Of a DNA stretch of 64,000 nt, positions 32,895-48,712 are shown piece by piece. The position numbers and the translations under genes are program-made. The notes beneath the pieces are model-generated. The model made no database searches, was not told the origin of the DNA, and was given only the letters and a program-made list of their open reading frames with translations. This stretch comes from Chalciporus piperatus (lineage: Eukaryota; Basidiomycota; Agaricomycetes; Boletales; Boletaceae), in assembly GCA_038093975.1 (NCBI GenBank), contig JBBPTG010000095.1:35029-99028 (forward strand). Direction: 5' to 3'. Every line of letters begins with the position of its first letter. The first letter of the stretch is position 1.

Positions 32895-35800
32895 ATGGCG
32901 GTACAGATCACGCTCAAGAACGGGGAGAGGGTCAAAGTTAATGGTAAAAATCCGCTCTCTCTCGATTTCGTCCTTTTTTGATGCCAAGATTGGTATATTA
33001 CAGACCATGTATATTGTTCCCCTCCTTGGTCAGTCCGAGATGGTACCCCTTACTCGGTGGCCCGCATCATGGAGTTCCTCCCCCCGGAAGGAATTGCCAA
33101 AGGTAAAGGAAAGGGCAAGGAAACCTATACCCGTGTTCGTCTTGCCTGGTACTACCGTCCAAGCGACGTCAGTGATCGCCCCGTCGCCGATTCCCGCCTA
33201 CTCCTAGCCGCCATTTACTCCGAACTCTGCGACATAAATCAACTTCGGTCTAAATGCTTCGTCACTCACAGGGATAAAATAACTGATCTTGCTGGGTGGA
33301 AGAAACGTCCCGACCGATTCTATTTCAATCGTCTGTTTGATCCTTACATCAAGAAAGAATTCGATGTCATCCAAGCGACCGATATCCGAAATCGTACGTA
33401 GTGCTCCAAATCATATGTTTCCGACTTTACTTGATCAATTTCCGCAGTACCCGATCACATCCGACAGGTTTTACTGTCGAGATATGAGTACGTCGTCGCG
33501 GAGAAGGATGTCGTTCCGGACCTCACGGATACTCTGCGCCTCTGCGCCACATGCGACCAATGGTGCGCAAAGTAAGTGGCAGCCGAAATGCTCACTGCAT
33601 GGATCTTATTGATTCCGTGCGTATATTAAGCACGGATACAGTAGGATGTGATAGATGCAAAAAGTTCTTTCACATGGGCTGCGTGCAGCCTCCCCTACTT
33701 GCAAAGCCCTCACGAGGTTATGGTTGGACGTGTGCACCCTGTTCGAAACGACACGAAGAAGAAGTGGATAGTCATGAGGTTCGCCACCCGACGCCGGTGG
33801 CGAAACCCAAGTCAAACGCTCCTGCACCTCGGGGGCGTGGGCGACCACGCAAAGATCGGACTCTTGCTGAAAAGGAGGAAAACGTTGACATCAAGTTTTT
33901 CAAAATGTGGCCTTTCCGATATTTCGGGTGAGTTGTCGTTTTTACACTCATTCTCCTAAGTGCAAGTCATGGGCTGACAGCATGCGTGCTGTTGCTCCCT
34001 TTAAAGTCAATACACCGTTGCAGAAGACACACTTGGTGCGTGTGAAAGTTGCCATTCATGGAGTAGGTTATATATGTATCGCAGATCCCGACGACCTCAT
34101 TTTCCCTCGTGCCGCAACCCGAGTCGGTCCGAAGTACCAGGCTGTGATCCCAGCTCTAAATGCCGTAGCCTCATCGTCGACCAGTGAAGATGGTCTAGTA
34201 CCCAAGAATCCCTTGGACGGAGAGGAAAGAGGGAGCGACAGCACTGTAGAGATATCGAGTATCATCAACGACTTGACGGATGAGGAAGGTGTGCCTTTAT
34301 TGTCACAGGATGTTAGGTAACATTTGACTGACCATCTTCCAGTTGCAGAACGTAAGTGACTTGACATTTTTTGACGCTCACCTTTGAACTCTGGTTTTCA
34401 AGTTGAAGAATGGAAAGCTGCACTGACCAGAAAGAAGGAGGATCTGCACAACGTAGATTGGTTGACCGAGGCGATACGCCGCTTCTCGCAAGCCCACGTG
34501 ATGAACAGGGGCTGGTCAACCGTGGACATGAGTGTACCAACTCGGGCCGAGAAGGTAATGATCACATATTCACTTACGTGAGACAGCTTGATCAAACTCT
34601 ACCTTGTTTCTTCCTCGGCAGTGGAAGAAAGGGGAAACTAGGTACATGGACAAGGAATGGACTGCAGAAGAGGTGGCTGCATTTGAAGATGGTATTCTCC
34701 TCCATGGTCCAGAACTCCGTGCAGTCCGCGACGAAGTCGGTACTCGAAGTGTACCAGAGGTGGTCCGATTTTACGGTCATTGGAAGAAGTAAGCTGCTTC
34801 TCCTCTCGCGGTTTATTTTACGCTTTTTGCTGATGCGCCATATTAGCTCCAGGCTCAAGGAGGAGAATATATACGCTCGCGAGCGGGCTGCAGTGACCAA
34901 AGAGAATGAGGCGCCAATCGAGGTTCCCATGTCGGACGACGAAGGGTCTATCATTCGCGGATCAACGAAGGCGAACAGTGGTTGTGGCGCTTGTCGAACG
35001 CGCGAATCTGAAACCTGGTGGCGGGCTCCGAAAGGTATCGCCACCGATATTCTCTGCGACATTTGCGGTACGAACTGGCGGAAATATGCCGACTTAAATG
35101 TCCGGCCCGTTCGCGAGGATGTCCTGCCTCCTGGAAAGAAGACTGCGGAGAAACGCGAAGGCACACCGCTGAGCGCGCCAAATGCAAAGCGGTTGAGGGT
35201 ACGGTTTTTAAAATCTGTTTGGACTTGATTGACCCCCGATTTTGTGTTAGGTTTCGGCAACCACGAATGGCACCCCTCCGCCCACCGCACCGGTTGCGCC
35301 TCAGCTGCGTTGTCTCGCGTGCCAAAAGAGTGGGCCAACGGGCAGAGTCCTCAAGTGCAGTCAGTGTCACTTCCGAGTGCATGCAGGTAGGTGTAATGTA
35401 TCGATTAACATCGGTTGAGGAATTCTAATATTTCTTGCAAGGAACGTGCGGTGTCTCCGTTGACAACCACGCAGTGGAATCATGGTTGTGTGACATATGT
35501 AACAACGAGAAGACCCAAGAAGCATCCCTCGTGAGCCATTTTCTCGTTTTTTTCTGCCTTTTTAATTACCCGTTTACTCACCTTGAGGTTTTGCAGAATA
35601 CAGACTGTGTGCTCTGCCCGCGCAGAAAGAGCAAGACGGCAATAAAGGACGCCGACTCATTTTTGCGCGCTGCGAAACCCACAGAGGGTCAATCCTGGGT
35701 TCACGTCCTTTGCGCCGTCTTCTCTCCCGAGGTGACATTTTCAGATGTTACCCAACTCCGACTAGCAGAAGGCATCAATACCATTCCTCGTTCACGTTGG

Positions 35801-36603
35801 TCAACGGTATGTCCGCTCCCTATCCGGCACACCATGCTCAGCATGCTTAGACATCGCAGAGGTGTACCCTATGCGGCGAGGCAGGTGGCGCTGTCGTTCG
35901 ATGCAGTGATTGCGTTCGTGAATACCACACCTCCTGTGCTTGGAAACACGGCCACCGATTCGGCTTCGAGCTCCAACCCGTAAGTGATCCATATTCTCCC
36001 CCCCACGGTACACCCACACCGAGTGACACATCGCTTCCACCTTCAGGTCCGCAACCACCGTCGCGACACGCTTTTGACCACGTTCAAGGGCGAAACGGGA
36101 AATATGGTCCCGATCGTGTGTTGTCCGGAGCACGATATGAGTAAGCACGAGCTGTACGACATGTGCGAGACGGACGAGACTGGAGAGGTGAGGAATCATT
36201 TATATATCACCCCCCCTGGCTGCCCCTTTCCCCTATTCCGACCAAATACTGAACCCTTTTTTTTTTTTCCACGTGGCACAAGACGGCTCTGCAAGCCTAC
36301 TGCCGCACATACAAGCACGCGCCTGTATCACAAGCACACGCTCTCCTCCGCAAAGCCCGCCGACTCGACTCGCTTCTCACCAGAAACATGGACGTGATCG
36401 ACGGAACGCCGGAGCCGGAACAACGATGTGATCTCTGCACGACACAGTATTCGCCCTGTTTTTATCGCAGCAAATATTACCCCGATCGATGGCACTGTCA
36501 CAAGTGTCATTTTTCTCAACAGGCCAAGCAAGCCAGCGGTGATAACCACTCATGGGCCTGGGACGACGACTCGCTTCGTAATCCCCGACCAGTGGAAGTC
36601 TAG
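32895..36603 (+). CDS. SNT2: Snt2-like chromatin protein (BAH-PHD-ELM2-SANT-GATA-PHD-ePHD)
   Basis: Sixteen exons, all in phase; 929 residues. Exons: 32895-32943, 33004-33393, 33448-33571, 33631-33927, 34007-34035, 34085-34288, 34343-34351, 34403-34554, 34622-34788, 34847-35198, 35251-35386, 35442-35530, 35597-35806, 35860-35979, 36047-36187, 36283-36603. Domains in order: BAH (about 7-145), first PHD (180-227, C-D-R-C then H-M-G-C), ELM2 start (T-R-V-G-P-K-Y-Q-A near 305), SANT (418-474), GATA-type finger (C-G-A-C ... C-D-I-C, about 520-548), second PHD (612-662), extended PHD (670-820) and a cysteine-rich tail (C-D-L-C, C-H-K-C). In yeasts Snt2 works with Rpd3 and a demethylase-like partner, and its RING/PHD region helps ubiquitinate excess histones. 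Exon 7 is only 9 nt. Confidence 0.88.
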
Positions 36604-36952
36604 TTGCATCGTCACGTCATCGTCGTCGTCATCGTATGTATAAAACCACTTGGCACTTGGATCCTTCATTGCATTGGGTTAGAGAAAGACCGTCCGTTGG
36701 ATCATCTTGTCTCGACATAAACATTATCCTCACAACGGGTACATTGTTGTAGACTAGTTCGATAGGAAAGAAGAGAAAAAAGAACAAAAAAAAAAAAAGA
36801 GATATGCGAGATGCAGCACGATACAGAAGATGGGGGGCAAGGGTAGTATTGTGAGTTGAAAACGAAACGAAACCTTAAAAGATCCAAATAAGCAGAATGT
36901 TTAAATATCCGAGAACGAAAACGAGAAGCGGCGAACAGGGGATGCGTAATTT

Positions 36953-39900
36953 TTATATCCTGACGCGCTTGTAGTACAAGACGTATGCTGGACGTCCCTG
37001 CGAAAAAAATGGCGAGAATGAAGGTAGGGAGGGAAAAGATATGGGGGTACTGTACTCACCACGACCTCCTTGGCGTCCGTGTCGGTGACCTTGCTGTCAT
37101 CGCAATACTTCCATCCGGAACGGGATGCAATAAATGCAGTATCTACGACGAACGTCAATAGGGGACTCTTACAACACCCAAAAACAGAAACGGAGCTCAC
37201 AATGGCCATTGCTCAGATTCCCAAAGTGGTTCGTGACGCCGTACAGATCATACCGGTAGGGAGGAATCTGCACGCGGGGGTCATTAGCCACGCTCGCAGG
37301 CTTCTCCGAGAACTTCCGCATCTCCGGTGGTAGTGGGGGTGGCATGTAGTTGGTAAGGTCGAGGCCCTTTAGAGGGAAATCGATGACCGTCTCGATCTTG
37401 TCCGTGAACGGGCCCTTGACGGAGAACCGCTTCAGGTGGATCAACAAGACGGGAGGTAATCGAGAGAGGGAGAGGATCTTGGATGCTCTTCGCAGGGTGT
37501 TGCACTTTGGACAGTGCCTGGATTTATAACACGTCCAAGGGAGTTCCAACAGGAAAGAGGGGGAGTGAGAGCGTACCATGCTTCTGATTTCTCGAGCACC
37601 TCCTCCTTGACAAACGCATCCAGACATTGATACAAGGGAACTTTCGACGGGCCCTTGATGGAGGGCATCGGCAACGACAAATACATAAATGGGTTGTAAG
37701 TGGTCGAGGTCTATCGAGGTCAAATGTTCAGCATGATCATCTTCTGAGATTTCCAAGACACAGCGACAACTGACGTGATGGCAAGTTAAACACTCCATCC
37801 GGTTGCGGAACTGGCCTTGGAAGTAATCGACAATTACGCTGTCGTTTCGCATCCTGTATATTTCCCACTCTTGGGCGCTGGCGATCTGCTGAGGGAGTTT
37901 TTCGAGCTCAGCTTCTCGTTCAGACGTTGATCCGTTGCTGGGTTTCGTGAGTACGCGGTTCAGATCTTCGTGAAGGCCGTCAAGGAGGAACGTCAAAAAC
38001 TCTTGCGAATCATGCTGGTCTGTACCACTAAACTGGGCAGCGTGTGCGCATATGGATTTCTACGCGAAAAAAGTTGTTTGAGTGGTCATTGAAACGACGG
38101 GGGGAGTACGTACTCGGAACACGACTGGGTTAGTTTGAGGAAGCTCCGAATGCGACATCTCGTAGAGAATACCTGCGAATGCCTTCGTCATGCTGCCTTT
38201 CGTGCCCATTGGGTTCAACATGTTGACTGCATTCCGCCACCGACCATCTGATGCGCGGTTAGTGGCCACGCTAGATTCGCTAGATTCGCGTCAACACACC
38301 TGTGAAGAAGCTTGCGAATGGCACTGTCGCCCTCAAACATTGTATTGTGGCGTTCATGTAGCAGGTATTGCCCAGATTCTTCAAACCTGTCGTATTAATT
38401 TGCATATCCAACCAATAGACAGGCGGGTAGTCGGACTGGATGGTTGGTGGCTTCGGGCCTGTGCTGTTCGGTACGGATATTGAGTATGAAGGCGTATGTA
38501 GGAGGCGTGGTCGTGAGTCTTGACGTTCAGACACAGGGGAGGCAACAGGTGGAGGTGGACGTATGACAAGATCAGGGTACTCGATGTGTGTCGGACGATG
38601 TGCAAAGCCAGTACCAGTTGGATGTGTGCCATCCATATACTCGCTTCGCCGCCATGAAAGCGGTGAAGGGTTGATAGATGCTTGAGGAGGGAGCAATACA
38701 GGAGTGAAAATTGAATGTGGCGGTGAGAAGTATGTGCTCGATGCGTGAGGCGACGCCGAAGAGAATGAGGGGTATGTGACTGATGATGTTGGTCTGGGTG
38801 AGTATGATATCTGTGGACACTCAGTGGAAGTCCAACGTTGAACCAGCAGCAATATCAAGCTAACTCACACTTTCCGATTGACTATAAGCGTGAGATATAG
38901 ACGAAGGTGGTCTTGATGTTGCATTTCGACGAATAAGATATGCAGGACCCTCCGAGACCGTGTCGACTTCAACGGGCTTCGTGGGTAGTCTTCGTTTTCC
39001 CCTGGTTGTGAGCATCACATAAGCGATAGTAAACAAAGACCTACAGAGGGGATTGAGAGGGGAACTCCGGATGTCGCTTCTCAATTGAGACGCCGTTGAC
39101 AAGTGATGGAATCGGCGAGGGCCGGCCACGAGACCAATCGGGGATTGATGATAGTATTGCGCCTGAGGTACTACTGATGCCGTTTTCAAGAATGCTCGGC
39201 GAACCCCGCGTCCCATGAGGAGCTCCGCGGACAATCACATCTGGGAATTCTTGCTTCCATGCATGAAGACCACCAACAAGCAACATTGGTGTATGTCGCA
39301 AGACCTTCCGGCGGTACGCACCCTGGTGCACAGCATTGACGAACACTGTAAGCGGACCTGTGGCGCCATACACCTCTGAAGAAGCATCATAAAGAACCAC
39401 AAGGTCGAACTTGTCGCGGTTCTCAAAGAGTACCCATTCCTCACGCGGTGCAACGAGCAGAGAGTTCTCAAGATCCGCTGCTGTCACGCTGTTCCCTATC
39501 GTTAGCCAGCAGGGCGAGCGTAGCCGTGAAGAATTACCTTTGTCGGGAGAGCACGGAAGGCTCGAGGCAGATAATAGCGTCAGACTTGATGTGCTCGGTA
39601 TCGTATTCCTCTCGGGTCCGTACATCCACCATGAGTGTTTTGATACCTGCTGTTTCCAATTCACGCAAGAGACTGGGGCGAATGGTATCCGATGACGGGA
39701 TTGTTGGTTTCTCGGCTATAATATGTGGGGGCCACGAAGAGAGCGGCGAAGCAGCGAGATTGTTTATGGATGGTTTCGAAGTGATCATTGGGGAAGCCGG
39801 ACGACTGATAAAAGTGTTCATGGTGGGTGTAATGGGTGTACTGGCAGGTCGTGGTCCAAGATCAATGGACAACGAGGGAAACGGCTTGAACGGGGGATTG

Positions 39901-41068
39901 GGTGACGATTCTACTCCGTTTATTCCGTTCGCATGAGAGAGTGATGATCTGTGAGTTTTGACACTGCTACCTGTAGGGTGTGGAATGGATGGGAGTGTGG
40001 AAGCCAACTCATCCAGTTCGTCGATGGATGGAAAGGCTTGTGTAAACTCAGCGATGGTGTTATGAGCGAGAGGAGGTGAGGACGATTCCGAGGATGCCGG
40101 CGAGGGAGGGCCGAGGCTAGATGGTGGAACCACGGCGTGCGGTGACGATGTTGTTGAGCTGGTGCTTGACGACGGAACAAAAGTAATTGGTGGAGGCAGT
40201 GATATGAGTGATGGCGACAGCTTGTGGGTGCGTATGGGTTCGGGAGATCTCAGTGGGACAGAGATGGTGGGGGTGGACGGCACAGCGGGGAATTCTCGCG
40301 ATGTACGCTTTGACGTGTCGAGAGCCAAGCCCGCGTCGTTCAGCTTTTTGACACGATCAGCTATGGAAGTCCCGACTCGTCTGCTCACACCAGCGTCTGC
40401 GTTGTTGTTGTCGCTAATTATGCATGTGAGAAGGATTGCGGAATATGAAATGATAGCGCTCACGTTGCATCAGATTTTTCCAGATCAGTCAGTTTTGTCT
40501 CGATAGCCTGAACACGTTCCATTAGATTACTGCCCTCGAACTGATGAAAAGATTAGTTACAACCGGCTATGACGATATAGGAACAGACCTTGTGAAAGTC
40601 GGCGAGCTCCTTGTACAACACGCCGTGCTTTCCCGGTTTGTTCTCAGCCATGAACTCTGCGCTGGTCATGAACATGTGGATGAGGCTTCCTGCCCTCAGG
40701 AGGGCGCCGAGAGCATCCTTTAAATTCCTTTGATTCTCGCTGATCCGTGCCAGCTCGAGCTGTGTGCGTGCGGTCTTGATCAAGGACATGGAGGATGCCC
40801 CCTTTGCTTCTCTTCGGACGTCCTCCTTTGCCTTTTCCTTTACATCGGCGACGGACAGTGTGTCGGTTGATGGAGCGGAAGCATTGAGCATAGTTGGGAT
40901 GGAAGTAAGTGGGTTTCTGGTGGGGAGAGTCGGGTAGAGCTGGCTCTTCTCGGAGAGTGATGAACCCAATCCTGGTCCAGGCGGGGGAAGGATTGCAACT
41001 CCAGGCATGAACAGGACAACTGGCAAAACCGAAGAAATCCGACCAGCCAACTCCAGACTGCGACCCAC
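36953..41068 (-). CDS. USP8/Doa4-like ubiquitin hydrolase with rhodanese domain
   Basis: Twelve exons: 41068-40589, 40540-40464, 40413-39538, 39488-39045, 39001-38869, 38810-38300, 38247-38114, 38059-37775, 37710-37577, 37517-37201, 37142-37060 and 36997-36953; 1172 residues. Residues about 70-165 resemble the helical USP8 dimerisation/MIT-type region (A-R-T-Q-L-E-L-A-R). A Ser/Pro-rich linker leads to a rhodanese domain (about 430-560; M-V-D-V-R-T-R-E-E-Y), followed by the USP catalytic domain. That domain has the Cys box G-L-K-N-L-G-N-T-C-Y-M-N (Cys about 820), two C-x-x-C zinc knuckles (C-L-T-C, C-P-K-C) and the His box G-H-Y-T-A (about 1131). Such enzymes deubiquitinate cargo at ESCRT sites on endosomes. 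The start is uncertain; another ATG lies at 41008. The first donor (AAG|GTCTGT) is weak. Confidence 0.87.
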
Positions 41069-41196
41069 AAGGAGAGGCTAATCCATTACGTAATTCGCAG
41101 TCATTGTCACGCTCATGTGACATATTTATCACCAGCACGTGACCGTTCGCGACCACGACGAACACGACGAGCAAGACGGTATTGACGTCGACCACG
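41069..41196. promoter_or_regulatory. Short divergent promoter (128 bp)
   Basis: Only 128 bases separate the ATG of the minus-strand ubiquitin hydrolase from the ATG of the plus-strand coiled-coil gene, so they must share regulatory DNA. No TATA-like motif stands out. Confidence 0.55.
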
Positions 41197-43879
41197 ATGG
41201 TAGACTCACAGCGAAACGTACACTGGGACATCTCAATCTCAGACTTTGGATCCCCATTTTCAGACACTTCCTCGGTCAACTCAACATCCAGCTTTCAATA
41301 TATCAACTCACAACTTGTCGCACATGGTTTCACGCCCAGTCCGGGGATATCACTGGAGGGTATCTCTAATGATGATATGGACCGCGTCGCAAAATGTCTA
41401 CTCGCGATGCTAAGCCAACGAGTGGTACGTCCAAATGCTCTGATCTAGGTGAACACATCTGAACGTGTCCCAGAACGACATGTCCCAGGCGGACGAGCTA
41501 TCAACGAAACTACGAACACTCTCATACGACCACGAACGACTCATGACTATGCACCGATCTGCTACAGAAAAGGCACTCAATGCAGAGCGAGAAGTTAACA
41601 TGTACAAGTCACGTCTTGCGTGAGTCCAAGCGAAACCAGGTTGCCGAACCCATTGACCACTGCACACTAGAACCGCCAATCGCTCGTTACAATCAGCAGA
41701 ATCGAGTCACAAACAAACAATGGCCGAGCTACAGCGCACGAGAACGTCACTCCAAGCCCTTCGCCTCACGCACGCAACCGAACTAAAGAAGAGGGAAAAG
41801 GAGATCGAGCGAATGGTTGAGAAATGGACGAAACTTTCAGACTCCCAAGCGAAGGCATCGGCACCCTCCCCTGGTATGGTTATTCGAGGAGCAAACGCAG
41901 AGGTTGTCTCAGGTTCGGAAATCCTCGGGAAAGGCAAAGGATTCTTGGAAGTGGCATTGGAACACGCCGAGTCCTCAAGGACCGAGCTCCTCGATGAGAC
42001 GACCCGACTCAGACGGCTGGTGCTCGTCTGTGCGAATCGCTTGCAGACCATGTTACACGAGATACGCATTTCAGCCTCGCTCAAATCCGAAGAGGTAAAT
42101 CTCTTGGCTTGTCCGAAACGATAAACTCTAACGTGCAGTAGCCTATCCCCTTTGACCACGATGCCCTGTTCCCCATCACTCCAATTACCGCTGCGGACGA
42201 TAAAATGCTCTCCCTCTTTGCATCTGCAAATGATGCGGTTTCCGTACTAGCGAAACACCTTTCAGACAGGCCAATCACCACGCAATATACAAGTTCAGGA
42301 CATTCGGTACCACCAGACTCGGCAGAATGCAAGCGTCTTCAAGCAGTCATCGATAAACTTGAGGTCGAGCTTGGTATATGCTGTTCCCCATGCATCACTA
42401 TTTCCTCTGACGCACTTTCCAGACGAAGCCAAGCAATTGCACGAGGCACAAGCAGCCGAGAATTGCGCCCTTCTAGACCGAGTAGCAGCACAAGCGATGC
42501 AAAAAGCTTCCACCGAAAGTAACATCGAGGCCCTGATGACCGAGCGCGACGCAGAACGTGACCGGCTTGATCGCAACAAGAAACAACTCGAGGACGAGCG
42601 CCAAAAGTTCGGTCAAGCCGCCGTGAAACTCGGTAAAGAGAAGGCTCTATTTGAGGTACGATCAGTCAGTTTAACCCCACCGCCTTTTTCCCCTCACTCG
42701 TCTGCTCAGAGCGAGCGAATCAAATTCCTGGAAGAAAAGCGATCATGGCAAGTTCAGCAAATGCTTTCCCCTACACACGATCCACCTGGATCCCCTGGCA
42801 TCGCTGCATATCTTCCCGAGGTAAAGAAGTCGCCTCGCAAGTCACCCCGTAAACAGAAAGTCGTCGGCAAATCGAGCAGCAGTCGCAAGACGCGCGTCTC
42901 CCGTCGTTCCTCCCTCTTCTCCATTCCACCACCCACCAACGTGGAACCCTCGTACGAAACAGAAGTGATCCCCATCGTCGTCCCAGCATCCAAACGAGAA
43001 ACGAAGAACCCCGTCGGTCTGACGAAATCAATCCTTCCAACCTCGTTCGTTCTTCCACCTCCATCACCCCGGACATCATTACCACCACCACCGGACACGC
43101 TACTCGGAGCAATAGACGACGCCATGCTCGATAGCGATTCAGACGTCGCAGAGTCCTTTTCGCCCACGCCCACGCCCACATCCACACACCCCATCCCAAC
43201 CATCATCGAGCCACCACCCGTCGCAAGACCGACTGTTGTCGTTGGAGCACCACGAACACCTCCCCCCATGCGTCGTCCATTCCCCATGGCAAAACCTTTC
43301 GCGCCTCACATGACCCACGCTTACTCCCCTGTGAAACCCAGCCCACTCAGTCGCATTCTGATGCTCGCCGATTCGCCAGAGAGCCCCGAAACGGAGCCCA
43401 CACCAGTTCCTCAGACTGAGACTGCTGCCACCGAGGATATAACGCCGACGGAGCCCCAGGCACCAGTTATAGGAACCAAGGCACCCCGAGACGACGACGA
43501 CGACAGTCCACTCAGAGAGAAGAAGACGGAGCGGAACGCTGTACAGGTGAAAGGAAGCACCCAAGTAGATGCGAAGAACCGGACGTCGAGAGAGAAGCGT
43601 AAAGCCAAGGAGGAACCTACCATGCCCGCTGCAACCAGTAAACCCAAGACCGTCCGTGCAGGGGAGAAAGAGAACCGAGAAAAACCCGTTCGACGGGGTT
43701 CGCCACCCGTTGTCGGTGCTACCTCGTCGAATCCTCCCGTGGCGAGTAGTAAACCGGAAGTGCCGGCGAGAGGGACGACGAAGGTGCCGCCCAAGTTGCC
43801 AGCTGGGAGGGGCGGTGGTGCGAGGAGAGTACCGATTGGGAGTGCAGAAGCAGCACCTTTGCCGGGGTGGAGAGGTTGA
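41197..43879 (+). CDS. Coiled-coil protein with afadin/alpha-actinin-binding-type region
   Basis: Six exons: 41197-41424, 41474-41619, 41671-42094, 42142-42373, 42423-42655 and 42710-43879; 810 residues. The N-terminal 110 residues (I-N-S-Q-L-V-A-H-G-F, then L-L-A-M-L-S-Q-R-V) and the heptad-rich blocks up to about residue 430 resemble the ADIP/SSX2IP domain of fungal proteins, which in animals ties actin, junctions and centrosomes together. Clear coiled coils lie at about 80-150 and 330-430. The last 380 residues are disordered, with K-S-P-R-K-S-P-R-K basic repeats and Pro-rich and Ala/Lys-rich tails, so they may bind microtubules or be phosphorylated. Function in fungi is not established; a septum or spindle-pole scaffold is a guess. 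Confidence 0.72.
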
Positions 43880-44183
43880 TTGGATATTGTATTATTTTAT
43901 GTTTAGGTCCCCAGATAATTGCACGAGATACCCCTTCGACATGGCAGTTTCATTGTACGTTCGTTTCATCATGTCCTGTGAAGATAATTGGGATGTTTGT
44001 GCCATCAACTGTCCAAGTGCAAGAAGGAGAAATGGGCTTTCCCAACTACCTTGGACTTGCTGCATGGTCACAAAGACAACCCATTGTACACTCCCATGAG
44101 TTGTCAGCGGTAATACAAAGAATACATTTAATCAACCAATATGAGTACAACAAGATCAAAGGGAGAGAAATGGCCTTGGCGCA

Positions 44184-46863
<2,680 letters not shown>

Positions 46864-47681
46864 TGGAAAATTTCGACGAGTTGCTGTTAGGGAGAAAAGC
46901 GGACCATCCAACTCTTTCCAACTCGGCCCAGTAGCGCTGAATTAATTACTGCATCGAGGAGGTTTGCATGTATATACGGCCCTAGCCTGACAATGCTGCC
47001 GCTGTCTGGAGTCGTGTCAAGTTTCGTTTTGTGTACCTTGGTCACGGTGGCAAACGCTGAATCACAGACTCAAATGCACTCCAGGATCGATAACTCTCCG
47101 GGATAGTAGTAACTTGTGCACTGTTATCAATCCTGTTGAACCGCCTACTTACTTAGCTCCCGTTACTCAGGCTATCGTTCACATGATACTCCATCACGAT
47201 GACAGCCGCATGCACTCAGCTGGCAGCGTGCACAATGCACATCGACGGATGTGACCAACTCCCGGGGCAAAGATGATCCGGAGTGTCATGTTGTCGCCGA
47301 AATTGGTTACTTACTGCCGTACTTCGCAGTTTTCGATGAATTCGACATCGCGACGGCGCCATAGAGCAGCTCGGAAGTATCAATACAATGGTTCTGAATC
47401 TAAGTACAATAGCTTACTATGCATGCATTTCATTTCACCTCTTGCCATCACTGTACTCATTGCAATCACAACTACATTCAAATTTACAGCTACAGCATAC
47501 AGGCAACAACGACAACAACAAAGACTATAATTTAGCATACCGTCAGGTATAGTGTTAGTACTTAGAACGAAGGAACAGAGGATCAAGGCTGTGAAACCAA
47601 GAATTTTTCAGTGGGCACAGTTGTTTGTACAATACTTATGAGGAGCACGTACCATTCCTTGCGTTCGATAATCAGGTCTCT
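46864..47681. other. Intergenic, 0.8 kb
   Basis: Holds the promoter of the monooxygenase gene and the 3' flank of POLD4. It is A/T-rich around 47380-47560, with imperfect caacaacga repeats near 47505-47520. No gene seen. Confidence 0.5.
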
Positions 47682-48505
47682 TCAAACCTCGTCGTGCAGC
47701 ACACACTGAGCGTATTCAACTTTCTCTGCCCCCTCTTTTGTGAGTAGAATATCTCGAACCTGAGGCTGGATTTATATTTAGATAGACCAGTAAGGTGTTA
47801 TTCACTCGCCTCGACTGGGGGGTTAAGCCCGCAAGCTTCGGCCCTTTCCCATCGTTCCAATCTCGTCATTCCTATGCATGGACCAAACTCGTACGACCTG
47901 GAGCATCGTGAGCACAAAGCAAGCCTATGAGAGGATACCAGACTCACATGTCAAAGAAACGAAGCATTTGATGAATCTTGTTCTGACCCTCAGAATGGAC
48001 TAAAAATACAAACAAGATAAACACAGTTCCGCGGCATTTAGAGGGAGCTCTGTGTATGCTTACTGGGTTGCAAGTACCCCGTCTTTGACCTGACTTCATT
48101 GTAGTACCTGCGATAGCGACCAGCCTTGTCCTTGACGTCTAAATGCTCCCTCGCTACCTCCACTGGAGCTAGTTCCTGTTTCTCAGACTTTGGTATTTGC
48201 GCGTAAGCTTGGTTTGTAGTTCCAGCAGATGATCGCGCCTTGGTCCCAGAACGGGTCCGCTTGGCCGGTACGGTTGTTTCCGCCGCAAGGGTGTCTTCTT
48301 CGTCAGAGGAGATCTCAACGACCTCACCGGGGTGCGGACCAACCCGCTTCTCTATTGGCGTGTCTCTACGCTCCGCCTTATCCCGTTCAGCGAGGGAGGA
48401 CGAGTGTGTCGTAGTAGAGGCACCCTTCTTCGTTTTTCCATTGGTCGCGGAATTTGTTCGTTTTGCACTCCCAAAGGAGAGCGTGCCCTGCTTCAGGTTT
48501 GACAT
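47682..48505 (-). CDS. POLD4: DNA polymerase delta subunit 4
   Basis: Four exons: 48505-48064, 47999-47948, 47897-47810 and 47759-47682; 219 residues. A PCNA-binding motif starts the protein (Q-G-T-L-S-F-G, residues 6-12). A disordered acidic stretch (E-I-S-S-D-E-E-D) follows. The conserved C-terminal module spans exons 2-4: I-H-Q-M-L-R-F-F-D-M, Y-E-F-G-P-C-I-G-M-T-R-L-E-R-W and the helix ending L-N-P-P-V-E. The subunit stabilises polymerase delta and links it to the sliding clamp. The last intron has a GC donor (GAG|GCGAGT); only that choice gives the expected tail I-L-L-T-K-E-G. The long first-exon frame by itself lacks all conserved residues, so the gene is easily missed. Homologs: POLD4 in animals, Cdm1 in fission yeast. 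Confidence 0.87.
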
Positions 48506-48712
48506 ATTATACGCTTCTGTGGCGCTCTCTGGATCAGAGTAAGGGGGCTGGTAATATCAGATACAGCTGAGCTGGGTTGGTCGTGATAGGAATAACGACA
48601 GGGGCGTGAGCACAGCCACTGACCAATTTCCCAAGCTCTTGGTCAAAGTCTTGTGGTTAGTCCTGATTGCCATGATTGGTACCACCTGCCTGCATCAACC
48701 GCGAGCGCTACT
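48506..48712. promoter_or_regulatory. Divergent promoter, POLD4 / HSF-type gene (207 bp)
   Basis: The two start codons are 207 bases apart on opposite strands, so one short region drives both a replication gene and a transcription-factor-like gene. Confidence 0.5.

Noticed and set aside
36780..36800. A-rich run read as a possible retrotransposon poly(A) tail
   Set aside because: No reverse-transcriptase-like sequence or target-site duplication nearby; it lies in ordinary 3' flanking DNA.
39448..39936. 162-codon plus-strand frame
   Set aside because: Shadow of the Ser/Pro linker and rhodanese part of the ubiquitin hydrolase.
42754..43287. 177-codon minus-strand Gly-rich frame
   Set aside because: Shadow of the Pro-rich tail of the coiled-coil gene.
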